Shown one piece after another: positions 35,931 to 46,800 of a stretch of DNA of 64,000 bases. The number at the start of each line of letters is the position of its first letter. Within the stretch, counting starts at the first letter, position 1. Below the pieces are notes generated by a model. It was not told the origin of the DNA, ran no database searches, and worked only from the letters and a program-made list of their open reading frames with translations. Source of the DNA: Crotophaga sulcirostris. Taxonomy: Eukaryota > Chordata > Aves > Cuculiformes > Crotophagidae. Where the stretch lies: NCBI GenBank assembly GCA_013397455.1, contig VYZB01000120.1, forward strand, positions 1,461,461 through 1,525,460, in the 5' to 3' direction. The translations under genes and the position numbers were made by a program.

Positions 35931-36290
35931 CATAGAATCATAGAATCGTAAAGGTCAGAAAAGACCTCTAAGATCATGAAGTTCAAACATCAACATAATA
36001 CCACCATGGCTACCAAACTATGTTCTGAAGCACCATGTCTACATCACTTCACCACTTCTACACCAAGACTCCACCACTTCCCTGGGCAGCCAATGCTTCA
36101 CAACTCTTTAAGTCAAGAAATTTTTTCTAACATCCAAGCTAAATCTCCCTGGCACAACTTGAGGCCATTTCCTGATGTATTATCACTTGTTTCTTGGTTG
36201 AAAACACCAGCACCCACCTTGCTACAACCTCCTTTTAGGTAGTTGTAGAGAGTGATAAGTTTGCCCCTCCAAACTAACCCCTTCAAAACT
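35931..36290 (-). mobile_element. CR1 LINE 3' end, minus strand
   Basis: The 3' tail is at 35931 (plus strand CATAGAATCATAGAATCG). The plus strand then reads GACCTCTAAGATCATGAAGT, ATGGCTACCAAACTATGTTC, ACTTCCCTGGGCAGCCAATG, TTTTTTCTAACATCCAAGCT and CCCTGGCACAACTTGAGGCC. These are the reverse complement of CR1 3' UTR plus ORF2 C-terminus. The TAGAGGTC-type 3' UTR resembles that of the copies at 15018 and 63138. It fades near AAACTAACCCCTTC at 36271-36284, where the normal TTCTCCAGGCTAAAC text is partly deleted. It has no intact frame. Confidence 0.9.
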
Positions 36291-36929
36291 TGCTTTACAC
36301 TTCCAGTCTTCTAATTTCACTGTGTTTCTAATGTGTACAGATTGATTCAAAATGCAAATGCAAATCTGGAAGAATACCAGAAAGTTATTTTTACCTATGT
36401 TGTGCTTGCTCTACTGAGATGTTTAGGTATTTACATAAAACATGTTTTCTGCTTGCAATTTTTCTTCTGTTTTTTCTGTGAAAAGCTGAAGCTATAGCAG
36501 TCAATGTTTTCAATGGTGCTGCCTGAAATAATTCTTCCAGATTTAAGCTTATGGCATCCACAAAAGCAGATATAGATTATTTTAGAAGACATTGGGAACC
36601 ATCCTATTTTCAATAAATTGATCATAATCTGAAAATCTTGCAACTTATTGACCTGAAAAGACCAGCTACTGACAGGTTGCATAGATGATACAGTCCACGT
36701 ACACTCTGCCTGAGTCCTAGAAAGTGCTAAGTATCCACATGGAGAAATCTCTAGTGGGTTCACAACTTCTCCCCCAGACCCTAAGGTCTGAGAGCCTCCC
36801 TCAATGCTCAAGACCAACTAGCAGTGCCTTCCATTGTGTTGTGCAGTTGTAAGCAGTAGCCAGGACTCAGGTTTTGGGTGGGACCAGTTCACTTCACAGC
36901 ACAAGGACAGAGGTAGGGGGTCACATCAA
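36291..36929. other. Unique noncoding spacer between two CR1 tails
   Basis: No recognised gene or repeat. The minus-strand frame at 36431-36817 resembles no known protein. Confidence 0.5.
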
Positions 36930-37258
36930 ATCATAGAATCACACAATCATAGAATGGTTTGGGTGGGAAGGGATCTTAAAGATCATTCAGTTCCAAGTCC
37001 CATGCCATGGGCAGGGACACCTTCCACAAGTTCAAGTTGCTCAAAGCCTCATCCAGCTCAGCCTTGAACACTTCCAGGGATGGGGCATCCACAACTTCTC
37101 TAGGCAACCTGTGCCGGTGTCTCACCACCCTCACAGAAAAAAAAATTCTTCCTAATATCTAATGTAAATCTCCCCTGTTTCAGTTTAAAACCCTTACCCT
37201 TCATCCTGTCACTGCACTCCCTGATAAAGAGCCCCTCCCCAGCATTCCTGTAGGCCCT
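36930..37258 (-). mobile_element. CR1 LINE 3' end, minus strand
   Basis: The tail at 36930 reads TCATAGAATCACACAATCAT, a one-step variant of the normal tail. Then come TGGTTTGGGTGGGAAGGGAT, CCATGGGCAGGGACACCTTC, TCAGCCTTGAACACTTCCAG, GGGGCATCCACAACTTCTCT and AATTCTTCCTAATATCTAAT. The last recognisable block is GAGCCCCTCCCCAGCATTCC, before the copy ends at TGTAGGCCCTAA. This is CR1 3' UTR plus the end of ORF2, truncated at about 330 bp. Its subfamily matches 43548-43880, which has the same orientation and nearly the same truncation point. Confidence 0.93.
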
Positions 37259-38164
37259 AAGGGTCCATAGGGCTCTGTATCAGGAGGTCAGAAATAGAGA
37301 AGTTTCAGTGCAAGCATGGATACGCTCCTACCATGCACCAACTTCTGATTCATGCACTTTCTAATCCAGAGGGGGCCACTTTTGATTTCAGTGGATTTTT
37401 CTTTTGTTAATTTGTTCAATGCCTTTCTGAGCCTCCAAAAACTCACAGCATCCATTCATTGTCCCTCAAGGGGAAAAATTCTATAGCTCAAATAAACGTT
37501 GCGTGCAGAAGCATTCCTCTTTCAGAGTTCTGCTCATTTTTGTCATCTATCTCCAGAATTACAGCTATTGACAAGATTCTCCCATCCTACCCAAAACAGA
37601 CTCTAAAACACAGGCTATCTAGTTCTAAAAATCTCTTCCTCCCTGAAGTGAGCCACTGAAGAGCAGTTTATCATTCCTTCCCATTGCACAGCAATGTAAA
37701 TCTAATATGAATGACTAGGAAAACTTCGCAGCCTGCTTGTTGAAGACACAGAATGTTCTTCAACATCTGTACTTCATAAGGGATTTGAGTACACAAGGAG
37801 GGGGAGAGAGAGAGGGAAACACCAGTTCAAGTCACAGGCTGCCAGCAAAGAAGACGACTTCACTTGACACCAAAAGCCTCAAGAGTTAATTGCTTGAAGT
37901 GGCTAGGAATGCCAACAGATGCAAGCCTCTCTCCTCACCTCTTTGTGGTGGAAATACTGATTAGCTTTGTAAAAAGCTCTTGCACTGGGAAAGATGAGAA
38001 TGAGGTAAGCTGTAATGCATGACTGTAAGTTTGGCATGCTTGAATATGAATGCTGAGCTTGGAAGGGATATGGTATATTGGTCACAATACGGCAAGTCAA
38101 GAGACAGAAAATCCTCAACTACATGTCAATCCAAAGTAATCCTGTAAAACAGTGTTAAACCAGG
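37259..38164. other. Unique noncoding spacer
   Basis: It contains a purine-rich patch with GAGAGAGAGAGGG at about 37805-37817. No gene recognised. Confidence 0.5.
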
Positions 38165-38510
38165 TCATCACAGCACTTTGCATTTCCCTTACTTGAACTA
38201 AGGTTCCTGTCAACCCAACTGTCCAGCCTGTCAAGGTCCCTCTGAATGGCAACTCCAACTCTTATGTACATCAACTACTCCACTGCATTTTGTGTCATCT
38301 GTAAACCTGCTAAGGGTTTATTCTATCCCATTATCCAAGTCATTAATGAAATTGTTAAACAGTACTGGCCCCAGCATCAGTTTCTGGGACACACCACTGG
38401 TTATGGGCCTCTAGTCAGAATTTGTGCAACTGATCCCAACAACCCTTTGGGCTTAGCAGTTCAGCCAGTTTTCATCCACCTCACCATCTACTTATCAGGC
38501 CCATTAAGTC
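38165..38510 (-). mobile_element. Internal CR1 RT fragment, both ends missing
   Basis: Plus-strand blocks are the reverse complement of the CR1 RT palm and following region: AGCACTTTGCATTTCCCTTA, TGTCCAGCCTGTCAAGGTCC, TGTGTCATCTGTAAACCTGC, AAGTCATTAATGAAATTGTT, CTGGGACACACCACTGGTTA and CAGCCAGTTTTCATCCACCT. On the minus strand the catalytic box reads FTDD at 38294-38305, where intact CR1 has FADD. No 3' UTR or tail is attached, so the copy lost its 3' half after insertion or was recombined. Frames are interrupted, and it looks older than the neighbouring CR1 tails. Confidence 0.85.
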
Positions 38511-41500
38511 TCCAACAGGTAGTAATATAAACAAATTGAATCAGACAGAAAATCCCAGAACCTTTCAGTGCAAAGCATATCACTTTGTAAGTCAGACACT
38601 TCAGTCCAGCTTCATTCACCTTCAGCTTCAAGGCACCTGCTGTGAAAAGAACAGTGTGACATCCAGTGTCATAGGGCACTGTCAGTGCTTGTGGTTCACT
38701 GAAGCTACAGGCTTTCACTGAGGATGACACCATGTCACTGATGTTACTCTTTTCTTACCTGTTCTTCCCTGAGATTCAAGATAAGGTCCTAGAGTGGGAA
38801 GCAAACATCCTAATATACTTCTGAGGTCTTTGTCAATAGAATATAACAAATCAGTTCCCTTAAGGAGTGGATTATCCTACGGTCATATGGGTTTTCTGGG
38901 ACGTGCTAGTCACCACAATGTCTATCAGACATCATGCTCTTTGTAACTACACTAGGAGTAACAGAGTTACTACAGGTCCAGAACGAAGGTCTTCATTGTC
39001 CATCTGCTTTGCCAGAAGCACACCCATTGTCATGGTTATTTTCTGTCTCACTGTATGCCCTGTCCAAAATACACATTTTTTGTAGAGCCTGACTGGGCCA
39101 TTGGTCACTCCCATAAAAGCTGAAGAGTATTTCACAGGCCTAGTTTGACACCTGCTGCTTAGAGCTCTGCTGAACTTGTCAGATCCCCATGGGGGGACAA
39201 ATGGATGCACAAACGGGTGCTCAAACAGCACATCTTGCTGTCATCCACTTCATGGCGGAAGGACTACGGCACTAGCATTTTACAACTAGCCAGACAAACT
39301 CAGAGGCCACATGCAAGTAGGATCCAGAAGATTCTAACCTGTTTAGTGTGCCTATGCTTTAATTCTTTTCAGTATAAATGGAGTTTTGGTGAGGAAAGAA
39401 AGAAATCAGTAGCAGCTCTGCCTTTCAATTTTGTTTCTGAGGGCTAAGCAACCCTTAGCCTGTTCCTACATAAATGGCCTGTTCCCCATTCTTTTTTGTT
39501 TCTCATTCCCCATCTTTGATTCTCTCAAAATCTGTTTTCCACAGGCATTACGTCTGTGATTAATTTGGATATTTCACACTTTGCTGTGTGTGGAAGTCTA
39601 GTTTACTTACAATTATAAATGAACTAGGCTATAAATAAAGTCATCACCACACAGTCTGTTTCACAGAGCTCCTTTCTTTTTCAGGTTGGTTTTTTTCATA
39701 CATCCAAAGCATCTGCATTACAAGCTGTTAGTCCCAATCAAAAGAGGATCAAGAGGCACTGGGTTAATTTCACCTTGTGTAGTTATTTGCCATCAGACAA
39801 AATGAATATGGAAACACAGCTATTCTATTAGGATATGATTTCAGAACTTTACCACTCACAAATCTGGGGCAGCACACTTTCCAGCTACAGTCTCGTTATT
39901 AATTTTTTAAAATTAAAGGATCATCACATCTCTCCTTTAATAAAGTCACACAAAATAAAGCAAATTCTTAAACAGAATTATTATCTGCTGTTTGTTTTCC
40001 AAATTAAACAGTCACAAATGCCAAGATCAGTACAAACATCTCTCTTCCTCATTATTCTGATACTAGAGAAATTACTGAAAAACTGCACGTTCACTTGTTT
40101 TGCCAAGGTTCACTGAGAATTTCACAATATGCTTCAGAGAATCCCAGAGTAGCAAAGCATCCCAAAATGTTTGCAGAGGATAAAGCACTCCAGCAATAGA
40201 CTGCTGTCTACTGATCCAGTGTAAAAGCAACACAGGTGAGAAGAGAACTCAGTAATTTGAGATGAGCTTGGTAAGAGATTAATTTCATCTCATCCATTTT
40301 TTTTAATCTATCAGGTGAGCTACTAAAAGATACCATCAACCCCTGAAAACCAAAGCTCAAAAAAATGCATGGAAAAAAATTTCAGATATTAAATGAAGGC
40401 CCACATAATAATGTACTAGGAGGAACAAGTAAGGGGACAATATATGTTTTGCTCAAAAAAAAAAAAAAGCTGTATCACATATGAAAAATGCTTTTTCTGT
40501 ATTTGGTTAAAAATAGGCAGGTTTGTGTAACACTCTCAGCAAAAAAAAAACCAGAAATTAATCTTTACTTACCCGTCAAGTGGGGGGCTTTTTTCTGTTT
40601 TGCATTTTTGCCAGCAATGACAAAAGATGATATATGTAGCAGTGGGGAGAAGATGGGAGGAGAGTGCCAACACAGCTACCTCTTCACAGACTTGGCTCAG
40701 AAGTCGCTTTGGAAAGTAGGAAGGGTTGGTGACATGTCCTGAGTTTCGCCAGCAGAATGTCAAAGTTCTACATTTGCTCAGTGCTGACAATGTAGGCGTA
40801 CCTGCCTTCAGTTAAGTGCCCTGGTGTAAACCCACAATGAAGACAAAGAGCTGGAGCAACTTCTTGTGCAGGAAGGAGAATGCAAAGCAAGCTCATTGCA
40901 GAAATAATGTTTCATTTTTCCAAGCCTGATTCAATATTTACTTTAAGGCTATTGAGCCACTAATTCCAGCTTGAGGGTCAATTGGGAAATAATGCCTTTG
41001 CCTACAGATAAAAAAATAAAACTGTGCCCTCATTCAGAAAGGTAGATGAGAAATGAGGAAACTGCAGGAAAAGTCAAGAAAATATAACTTTTTTTTACAA
41101 AATTAAGAAAAAATAAAGGAAATCATAAAATTCTAAAGATACTTCACATCATCTTTCTTCTGTAAAGAAAGATTCAGGAGAACTGCAGTAAAATAAGTAA
41201 GAAAAGTCCCCCACTCCCTTTGGAAACCCTCTGTAGTTATTAGTTGAAAAGATTAAAAAAAGGAAAAAGCAGGTTAGTGTAGACTTAGATTCATCCTGCC
41301 ACACTGGACAGAAATTGCCATAATTAATTATGACATATGCCAAGACCTCTCTAGGAAAAAATTACTTGAAAATTAATTTTAATGCACTTTTAGATACAAA
41401 AGATCCACAGTATAAAGACACGTTGATATCCTAGGTCAATAATTTTCTTTTAATATAAAACACAAATGTATGTTCCTTTACGTCTTGTTAAATGTTCAGC

Positions 41501-41691
41501 ATTACCTTTTGGGTTGTTTGTGGGGTTCTGGGTTTTTTTTTGGTTTTCTCTTTCCCCTAAAACAAGTCTTCTCTTCTTAAGCTTTTATGTAAAATTTTCG
41601 TGGACATTTACATTTGTGCTGGAAATTAACCCAACATTCAAAGCTATTGCAGGACCAAAGACATGGGAAAGTAATTGAAATACTCTTGTGT
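38511..41691. other. Unique noncoding DNA
   Basis: No exon or dispersed repeat recognised. Poly-A runs occur near 40455-40468 and 40540-40550. The segment at 38860-39330 is less AT-rich but resembles no family I know. Confidence 0.5.
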
Positions 41692-42193
41692 CACAGGAAG
41701 GCCATGTTGGAGTGAGTCCAGAGGAGGCCATGAAGATGCTCAGAGGGCTGGAGCACCTCCGCTTTGAGGACAGGATGAGAGAGTTGGGGTTGTTCAGCCT
41801 GGAGAAGAGAAGGCTCGAGGAGACTTTATAGTGACTTTCCAGTACTTATAGGGGGCCTACAGGAAAGCTGGGGAGACACTCTTTATCAGGGAGTGTAGTA
41901 ACAGGACATAATGGTTTTAAGCTAAAAGAGGATAAATTTAGATTAGATATTAGGAAGAAATTTTTTCCTGTGAGTGTGGTGAGGCACTGCAACAGGTTGT
42001 CCAGAGAAGTCATGGATGCCCCATCCCTGGAGGTGTTCAAGGTCTGGTTGGATGAGGCCTTGAACAACTTGATGTAGTGGAAGGTGTCCCTGCACTAGAT
42101 GATTCCACAGGTGTCCCTTCTGTGATAGGGAGGTTGGAACTAGATGATCTTTAAGTTCCCTTCCGAACCATTCTATGGTTGTATGATTCTATA
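41692..42193 (+). mobile_element. CR1 LINE 3' end with small internal insertion
   Basis: A 5'-truncated CR1 in sense orientation. Blocks run AGGCCATGAAGATGCTCAGA, GAGAGAGTTGGGGTTGTTCA, TTATCAGGGAGTGTAGTAAC, ATTAGATATTAGGAAGAAAT, GGTGAGGCACTGCAACAGGT and CCATCCCTGGAGGTGTTCAA. The 3' UTR and tail end CTATGGTTGTATGATTCTAT. In-frame stops and indels break the ORF2 C-terminus. Near 42093-42128 about 35 extra bases lie between the GTGTCCCTGC and AGGTTGGAACTAGATGATCT blocks, which are usually close together. The insert itself contains ACTAGATGATT and GTGTCCCTT, so it looks like a local duplication. Confidence 0.93.
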
Positions 42194-43547
42194 TCAACAT
42201 CCAGCTACAGAACTGGAACAGCTTCCAATGCCAGTGGTAAAATACCCAAAATCATTTAGCTCAGTGCAGGACTATTAAAATCTGCGTTAAAAACTACCTG
42301 TGATCTATTAACAAACCACAAGGCGACTTTTTAATGATTATTTTCTTTCTCTAAAAAGTGCAGGAGCTCATGGCACTGCCCCCAGAATTACTTTAAGACA
42401 GGAGGCTGGTCATTAATCTGATTCAATAGCAGCAAAAGTGAACTAAGTCTTAACATGTTTAGTTTTTATACACTGATACATTCAACCATACCATATTTCC
42501 TCAAAAACCAAACCAATCTATTCACTGACAACCACTCTTTCACATTCTACTATTTTTTGGCTTTAGATACCATGCTTGTAGAAAGACAAGTTGGATCAGG
42601 TGTCATTTTTCTTTAGTCCCACTCAGAATTTCATACTGGTATCTACTAAAAATACAATTATTTCCTAACTAGACATGCTCTGGAAAACAGAAGGTGAGTA
42701 GTTACATACAACAGCATGCTCATGCTGCTTCAGTCAATGCAAGCAAGGCTCTTCCAAGGAAGAAGAAAAGTCTTATGGCATTTTAAAGGGCACAAGCACT
42801 TAAGAGGCAGTCACTGTTGTGCTACTGCTACCAAATAGACCGGGTTCGGTGACTGGTTTTAGCTCCGCGGCATACAGACACATTAAACTGAAAACACAGG
42901 CCTCAAAAGAAGAATGTAACTCTTGGAACTTTGTGCTAAGGTGCACTAGTCATGAATATGCAATCAGTAGGGAATGAAGAGTATTTCAAAGGAAAGCAGT
43001 TGGGTTTCTATGATTTACAAAACAATTCATAATATAATTCATAATGCAGCTGTCCTTTCATTTAGTATGTGCTGTGTACATTAAGTCCTATAATAGAATG
43101 AAAATACAGGAAATTCATAGAAGTAATCAATTAATATTTTTAGATTACATAAGGAAATTAATATAATTCTTTTTTATGTTGCTCCAAAATGGCATTTATT
43201 TTTCTCATTAGCAGAGTAAATTAAGTTATACGTTTTGATAGTTGCAAAGGAGTTAATTTTTTTTCATAAGTTCATGAAAAATTTCATCAAATAACAGTTT
43301 ATTCAAAAGTAATGATTTGAGAAACCTTGTTACAGCTGTGCTGCTAGTGCTAGTTCTATCAAAAAGTCTGCTCTGCATACACTGATGACAAATAAAATAC
43401 TGTCCTGTTCTTTTAATTTCTGTAGCATAATTCCCAGAAATTTATATGTGTATACCTTAATGTTTTGCACTCACGTGAGCTAAGGAGTACTTACAAGACT
43501 TAAAATTACATACCGAGGTCAGCATGCTTGGTACAAACCCCCCACTT
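42194..43547. other. Unique noncoding DNA
   Basis: Very AT-rich at 43000-43320, with CATTTATTTTTCTCATTAGC and several TTAAT/ATTAA words. A CpG-bearing patch (GACCGGGTTCGGTGAC, CTCCGCGG) lies at 42839-42870 but is too short for a CpG island. Confidence 0.5.
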
Positions 43548-43880
43548 TCATAGAATCATAGAACGGTTTGGGTTGGAAGGGATCTTAAAGTTCACTCAGT
43601 TCCAACGGCCCTACCATGGGCAGGGACACTTTCCGCTAGCTCTGATTGCTCTAAACCTCATCCAACCTGGCCTTGAAAACCTACAGGGATTGGGCATCCA
43701 TAACTTGTCTGGGCAACCTGTTCCAGTGCCTCACTAGCCTCACAGTAAAAAATTCCTTCCTAATATCTAACCTAAATCTCTCCCCTTTCAGACTGAAACC
43801 ATTATTCTTTATCCTATTATTGCACTCCTTGACAAATAGCCCCTTCCCAGCTTTCTTGTAGGTTCCTTTTCAGGGCTTTG
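43548..43880 (-). mobile_element. CR1 LINE 3' end, minus strand
   Basis: The tail at 43548 reads TCATAGAATCATAGAACGGT. It is followed by TTGGGTTGGAAGGGATCTTA, CATGGGCAGGGACACTTTCC, CATCCAACCTGGCCTTGAAA, CTGGGCAACCTGTTCCAGTG, CCTTCCTAATATCTAACCTA and ATTGCACTCCTTGACAAATA. It fades after CTTTCTTGTAGGTTCC. It is CR1 3' UTR plus the ORF2 C-terminus, non-coding now. It is very close in structure and length to the copy at 36930-37258. Confidence 0.93.
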
Positions 43881-46800
43881 AGAGCCCATCAGGTTCACCA
43901 GCACTTGTCATTTTCTGTTTCTTAAAACACAAATAGCTTCCTACACAGGAGACTGGCAACAAAGCAAAACGAATCCACAAAACCAACCAAGCAAGCAGAC
44001 CCATCTTGTAACAGCCTGTCTGCTGGGCTGGGAGAGAATTTGCACTCAAATTCTTTTTCTTCTCTTTTAGGAGTGGAAAAACAGGAGCCAAGTGCGAGGA
44101 AGCAAGCAGGGAAGTTGCTGCATAAATATCTGTACTCACAGGCTTTGTAGAACACTGTCCTATTTTTTTTGTCACAAAACTTATCACATGGGAAAGTTTT
44201 CTTTAATTCCAGTTTTTAACAGCAAATAGAGAATCTCAGCCCTCATTTCTACACATGCATATATATACCAGATCTATATTTGCTTCTAGCTTCCACTAAG
44301 ATCAAAATTGTTCGAGTACAGCAAAACAAGAAACATATTCATTACCAACCAGGCAGAGGTAATTTGTGCTCAAGGACAAGCAATAGCCACGCCATCCTGC
44401 AACAATAAGCAGGTTTGCATCCATTGCAGTTGGATTCTTGAGTGGGAAGGCAGATGCCTTGTGTGCTGCTATCACCCCTATAAATCAGACCCCTTACAAT
44501 CCCTAATTTGTTTCCTCAGTTTCATTCTTTTCTCAGACCTGAAACTGTTTGGGGTCGTCCTTCTTAATGTACACCAAGAAAAAGACAGAACAGAGCTGTA
44601 ACACCATAAGTTTTCAGTAGCCTCCTTTAACCCTTGTACTTTTCTTCAAACACAATGGACTTGTTTCTTATGTTATCTCTCTGATTCTTTCCAGGGAAAG
44701 TAGCAGGAGATAGTGAACTGCAAGTTTTGCAAAGCAAAACTGTGAGGAAAAGCACAGTAGTGGTAATAATAATAAAAACAATAATAATATCACCACTGAG
44801 TAATATACTTAAGCTTGCAGTTGCCAGCCAAGAAGGACACGTGGGAAACCAGTTCTCACGTCTTCCTAACAGACTTATCCCACACTTTAGTGTCTCCCTG
44901 TTAAACCTATTTATGAAAAGTAAAAATTAAACCCCCAAAACTACAACAAAGAAACCCAGGGATAAAGCGTGAACATTCTCAAAAGTGAGGTACTTAGTCA
45001 TGGACAAGCTGAAAAAAATTCTTGCTGGCCAACTTTTATATCAGCACTCCTAGAAAATTCCTCTTTTTTTGAAATATTGGTATTAAGACTCCTTTTCTCA
45101 TGGAGTAAAACATGCTGTTGATTAGCCATCTCACAACATGCATTTGAATCACTCTTTTATACCACAATTTCATTTTTGGGAGTGTAGGTATGTGAACAGA
45201 GGACACGGCCAACCCAATATCCCAGTATTTTGGCAGAAGGGCTCAGTTGTGCTTCAATTTACTGCCTACCTGCTGAAAAGCCAGGCTGCCAAGATTATAC
45301 AGCTTTCAACACCAAACCTGGTGTTTCTCATTTAAATAATTTACCACTAACGTCCTCAAGTATCTGTCCTCCTTGTGTTCCTCTTGCTTTCATTGACACT
45401 CGTGTGGCAGATGGTACAAATGGCTTGACATATGCTTGTTGCCTCAGTGCAGAGAAGGAAAGCGAAACCATTGCTGAAGCCCTGGACACAACCCTCTGGA
45501 GCCAAGACTCACAGGCTGAGGAGAGCAACGTCTCAATATTAAGTCACGAGGGCTTGGATGACTCCACGTTCTTTGTGGTATCTTTTCTCTCTCAATTCTC
45601 AGACGCTTTCTGCCTCTCCTCTACTCACAAGCTGAACCCACCAAGTGTTAGATGCTTCCACTGGACTGGTAGACACCTTGCAAAGCAGAGAGGTTATTTC
45701 CAACAGGTTATTCCAAGTCCTTACAGGAGTAAGGGTAAACAGCTCTCTGATAATTTACAAATCAATTGCCTGGTTAAAGCAAGTGGCTTTTGAAAGACTC
45801 CTTGAACTAAATTAATCTATAGAAGTGATGTGTTTAATGCATAGGTGCTCTTTGTAACAACATAACAACTTGTGAATCTGACCGTAAGGTGCCACTCCTC
45901 TGAACTGGGAGTACAGTAAAGGTCAGGAGAGCATCAGTATCTTTGGGTAGCTCTGCTTGGTAAACTAAGTGGGAAATTCTCATCTAAACTGTAGTTTCAG
46001 AGTGGTCTCAAGAAGAATGAGTAGGAAAGTAACACAGCTACCTTGGGATTAGCTAAAAAAAAAAAGGCCAAACCAACCACCTCCACATTGGTTCGCTGGT
46101 TAAAATTGACAAGAGAACTGACCAGAAATCTCTAATGTTCTAGATATTTCTAGTTTTGTGAGGCTTTTTTCCCTTGGAAAAAACAGACTTACTGAAATGA
46201 ACAAACTTCTGAGCAGAAAAAGGAAGGTAAAAACTCAAATGGTTTCCTGCCAACTCATCTGATGCAATACTGAAAACCCCAAACTTCCTGGCAGTGCAAC
46301 TTTGCCTTGGTATTCAACATCCTGGGATCTTCCAGCTCCTTGCAGGAGAATGAAGATACAGGAGGACAGCTTTCCAGTGGGGATCCTAATAACTCTGGAG
46401 CCACAGCTGGTATCAGGGCTTGCCGGGTCCTCAGGCAGTAGAAGAAGCTAGGACTAGAAGTACAGACATTGAGCTGGCAGTTCACACTTTTATTTTTTTT
46501 TTACTGAATATTTTAATTCTTTCGAAATCCTTCTTCCTAGAAGTTTTGTTCAAAGGAAGATTTTCAATATTACATGATTGAACAAAATGCATCATCCTAC
46601 TCCGAAAGCTGACTGTCAACAACAGAACTGTAAGAAAATGCAGTAGATGATAATTTGGCTCCATTTGTGTGTATTCTCCACAAACAACCTAATCCAGCTT
46701 TCTCAGAGCCTTGTTTTCAGTGATCCAGATTCTCACAAGACCTTAAGATTTCCAAAACAACTCACAGAAAATAAACATAAGGAAAGAAATTTGGTCAGGC

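Noticed and set aside
41043..41085. GATGAGAAATGAGGAAACTG, resembling the MIR core
   Set aside because: Only this short block fits; the TATTATC and CAAGGTCACA blocks are missing.
42839..42870. CpG-bearing GACCGGGTTCGGTGAC resembling a tRNA T-arm
   Set aside because: The GGTTCRANNCC consensus is not met and no cloverleaf or A box can be placed around it.
45230..45793. Open frame of 187 codons on the plus strand, the longest without N
   Set aside because: It opens at TTG, has no ATG anywhere, resembles no known protein, and such a length is plausible by chance in 64 kb over six frames.
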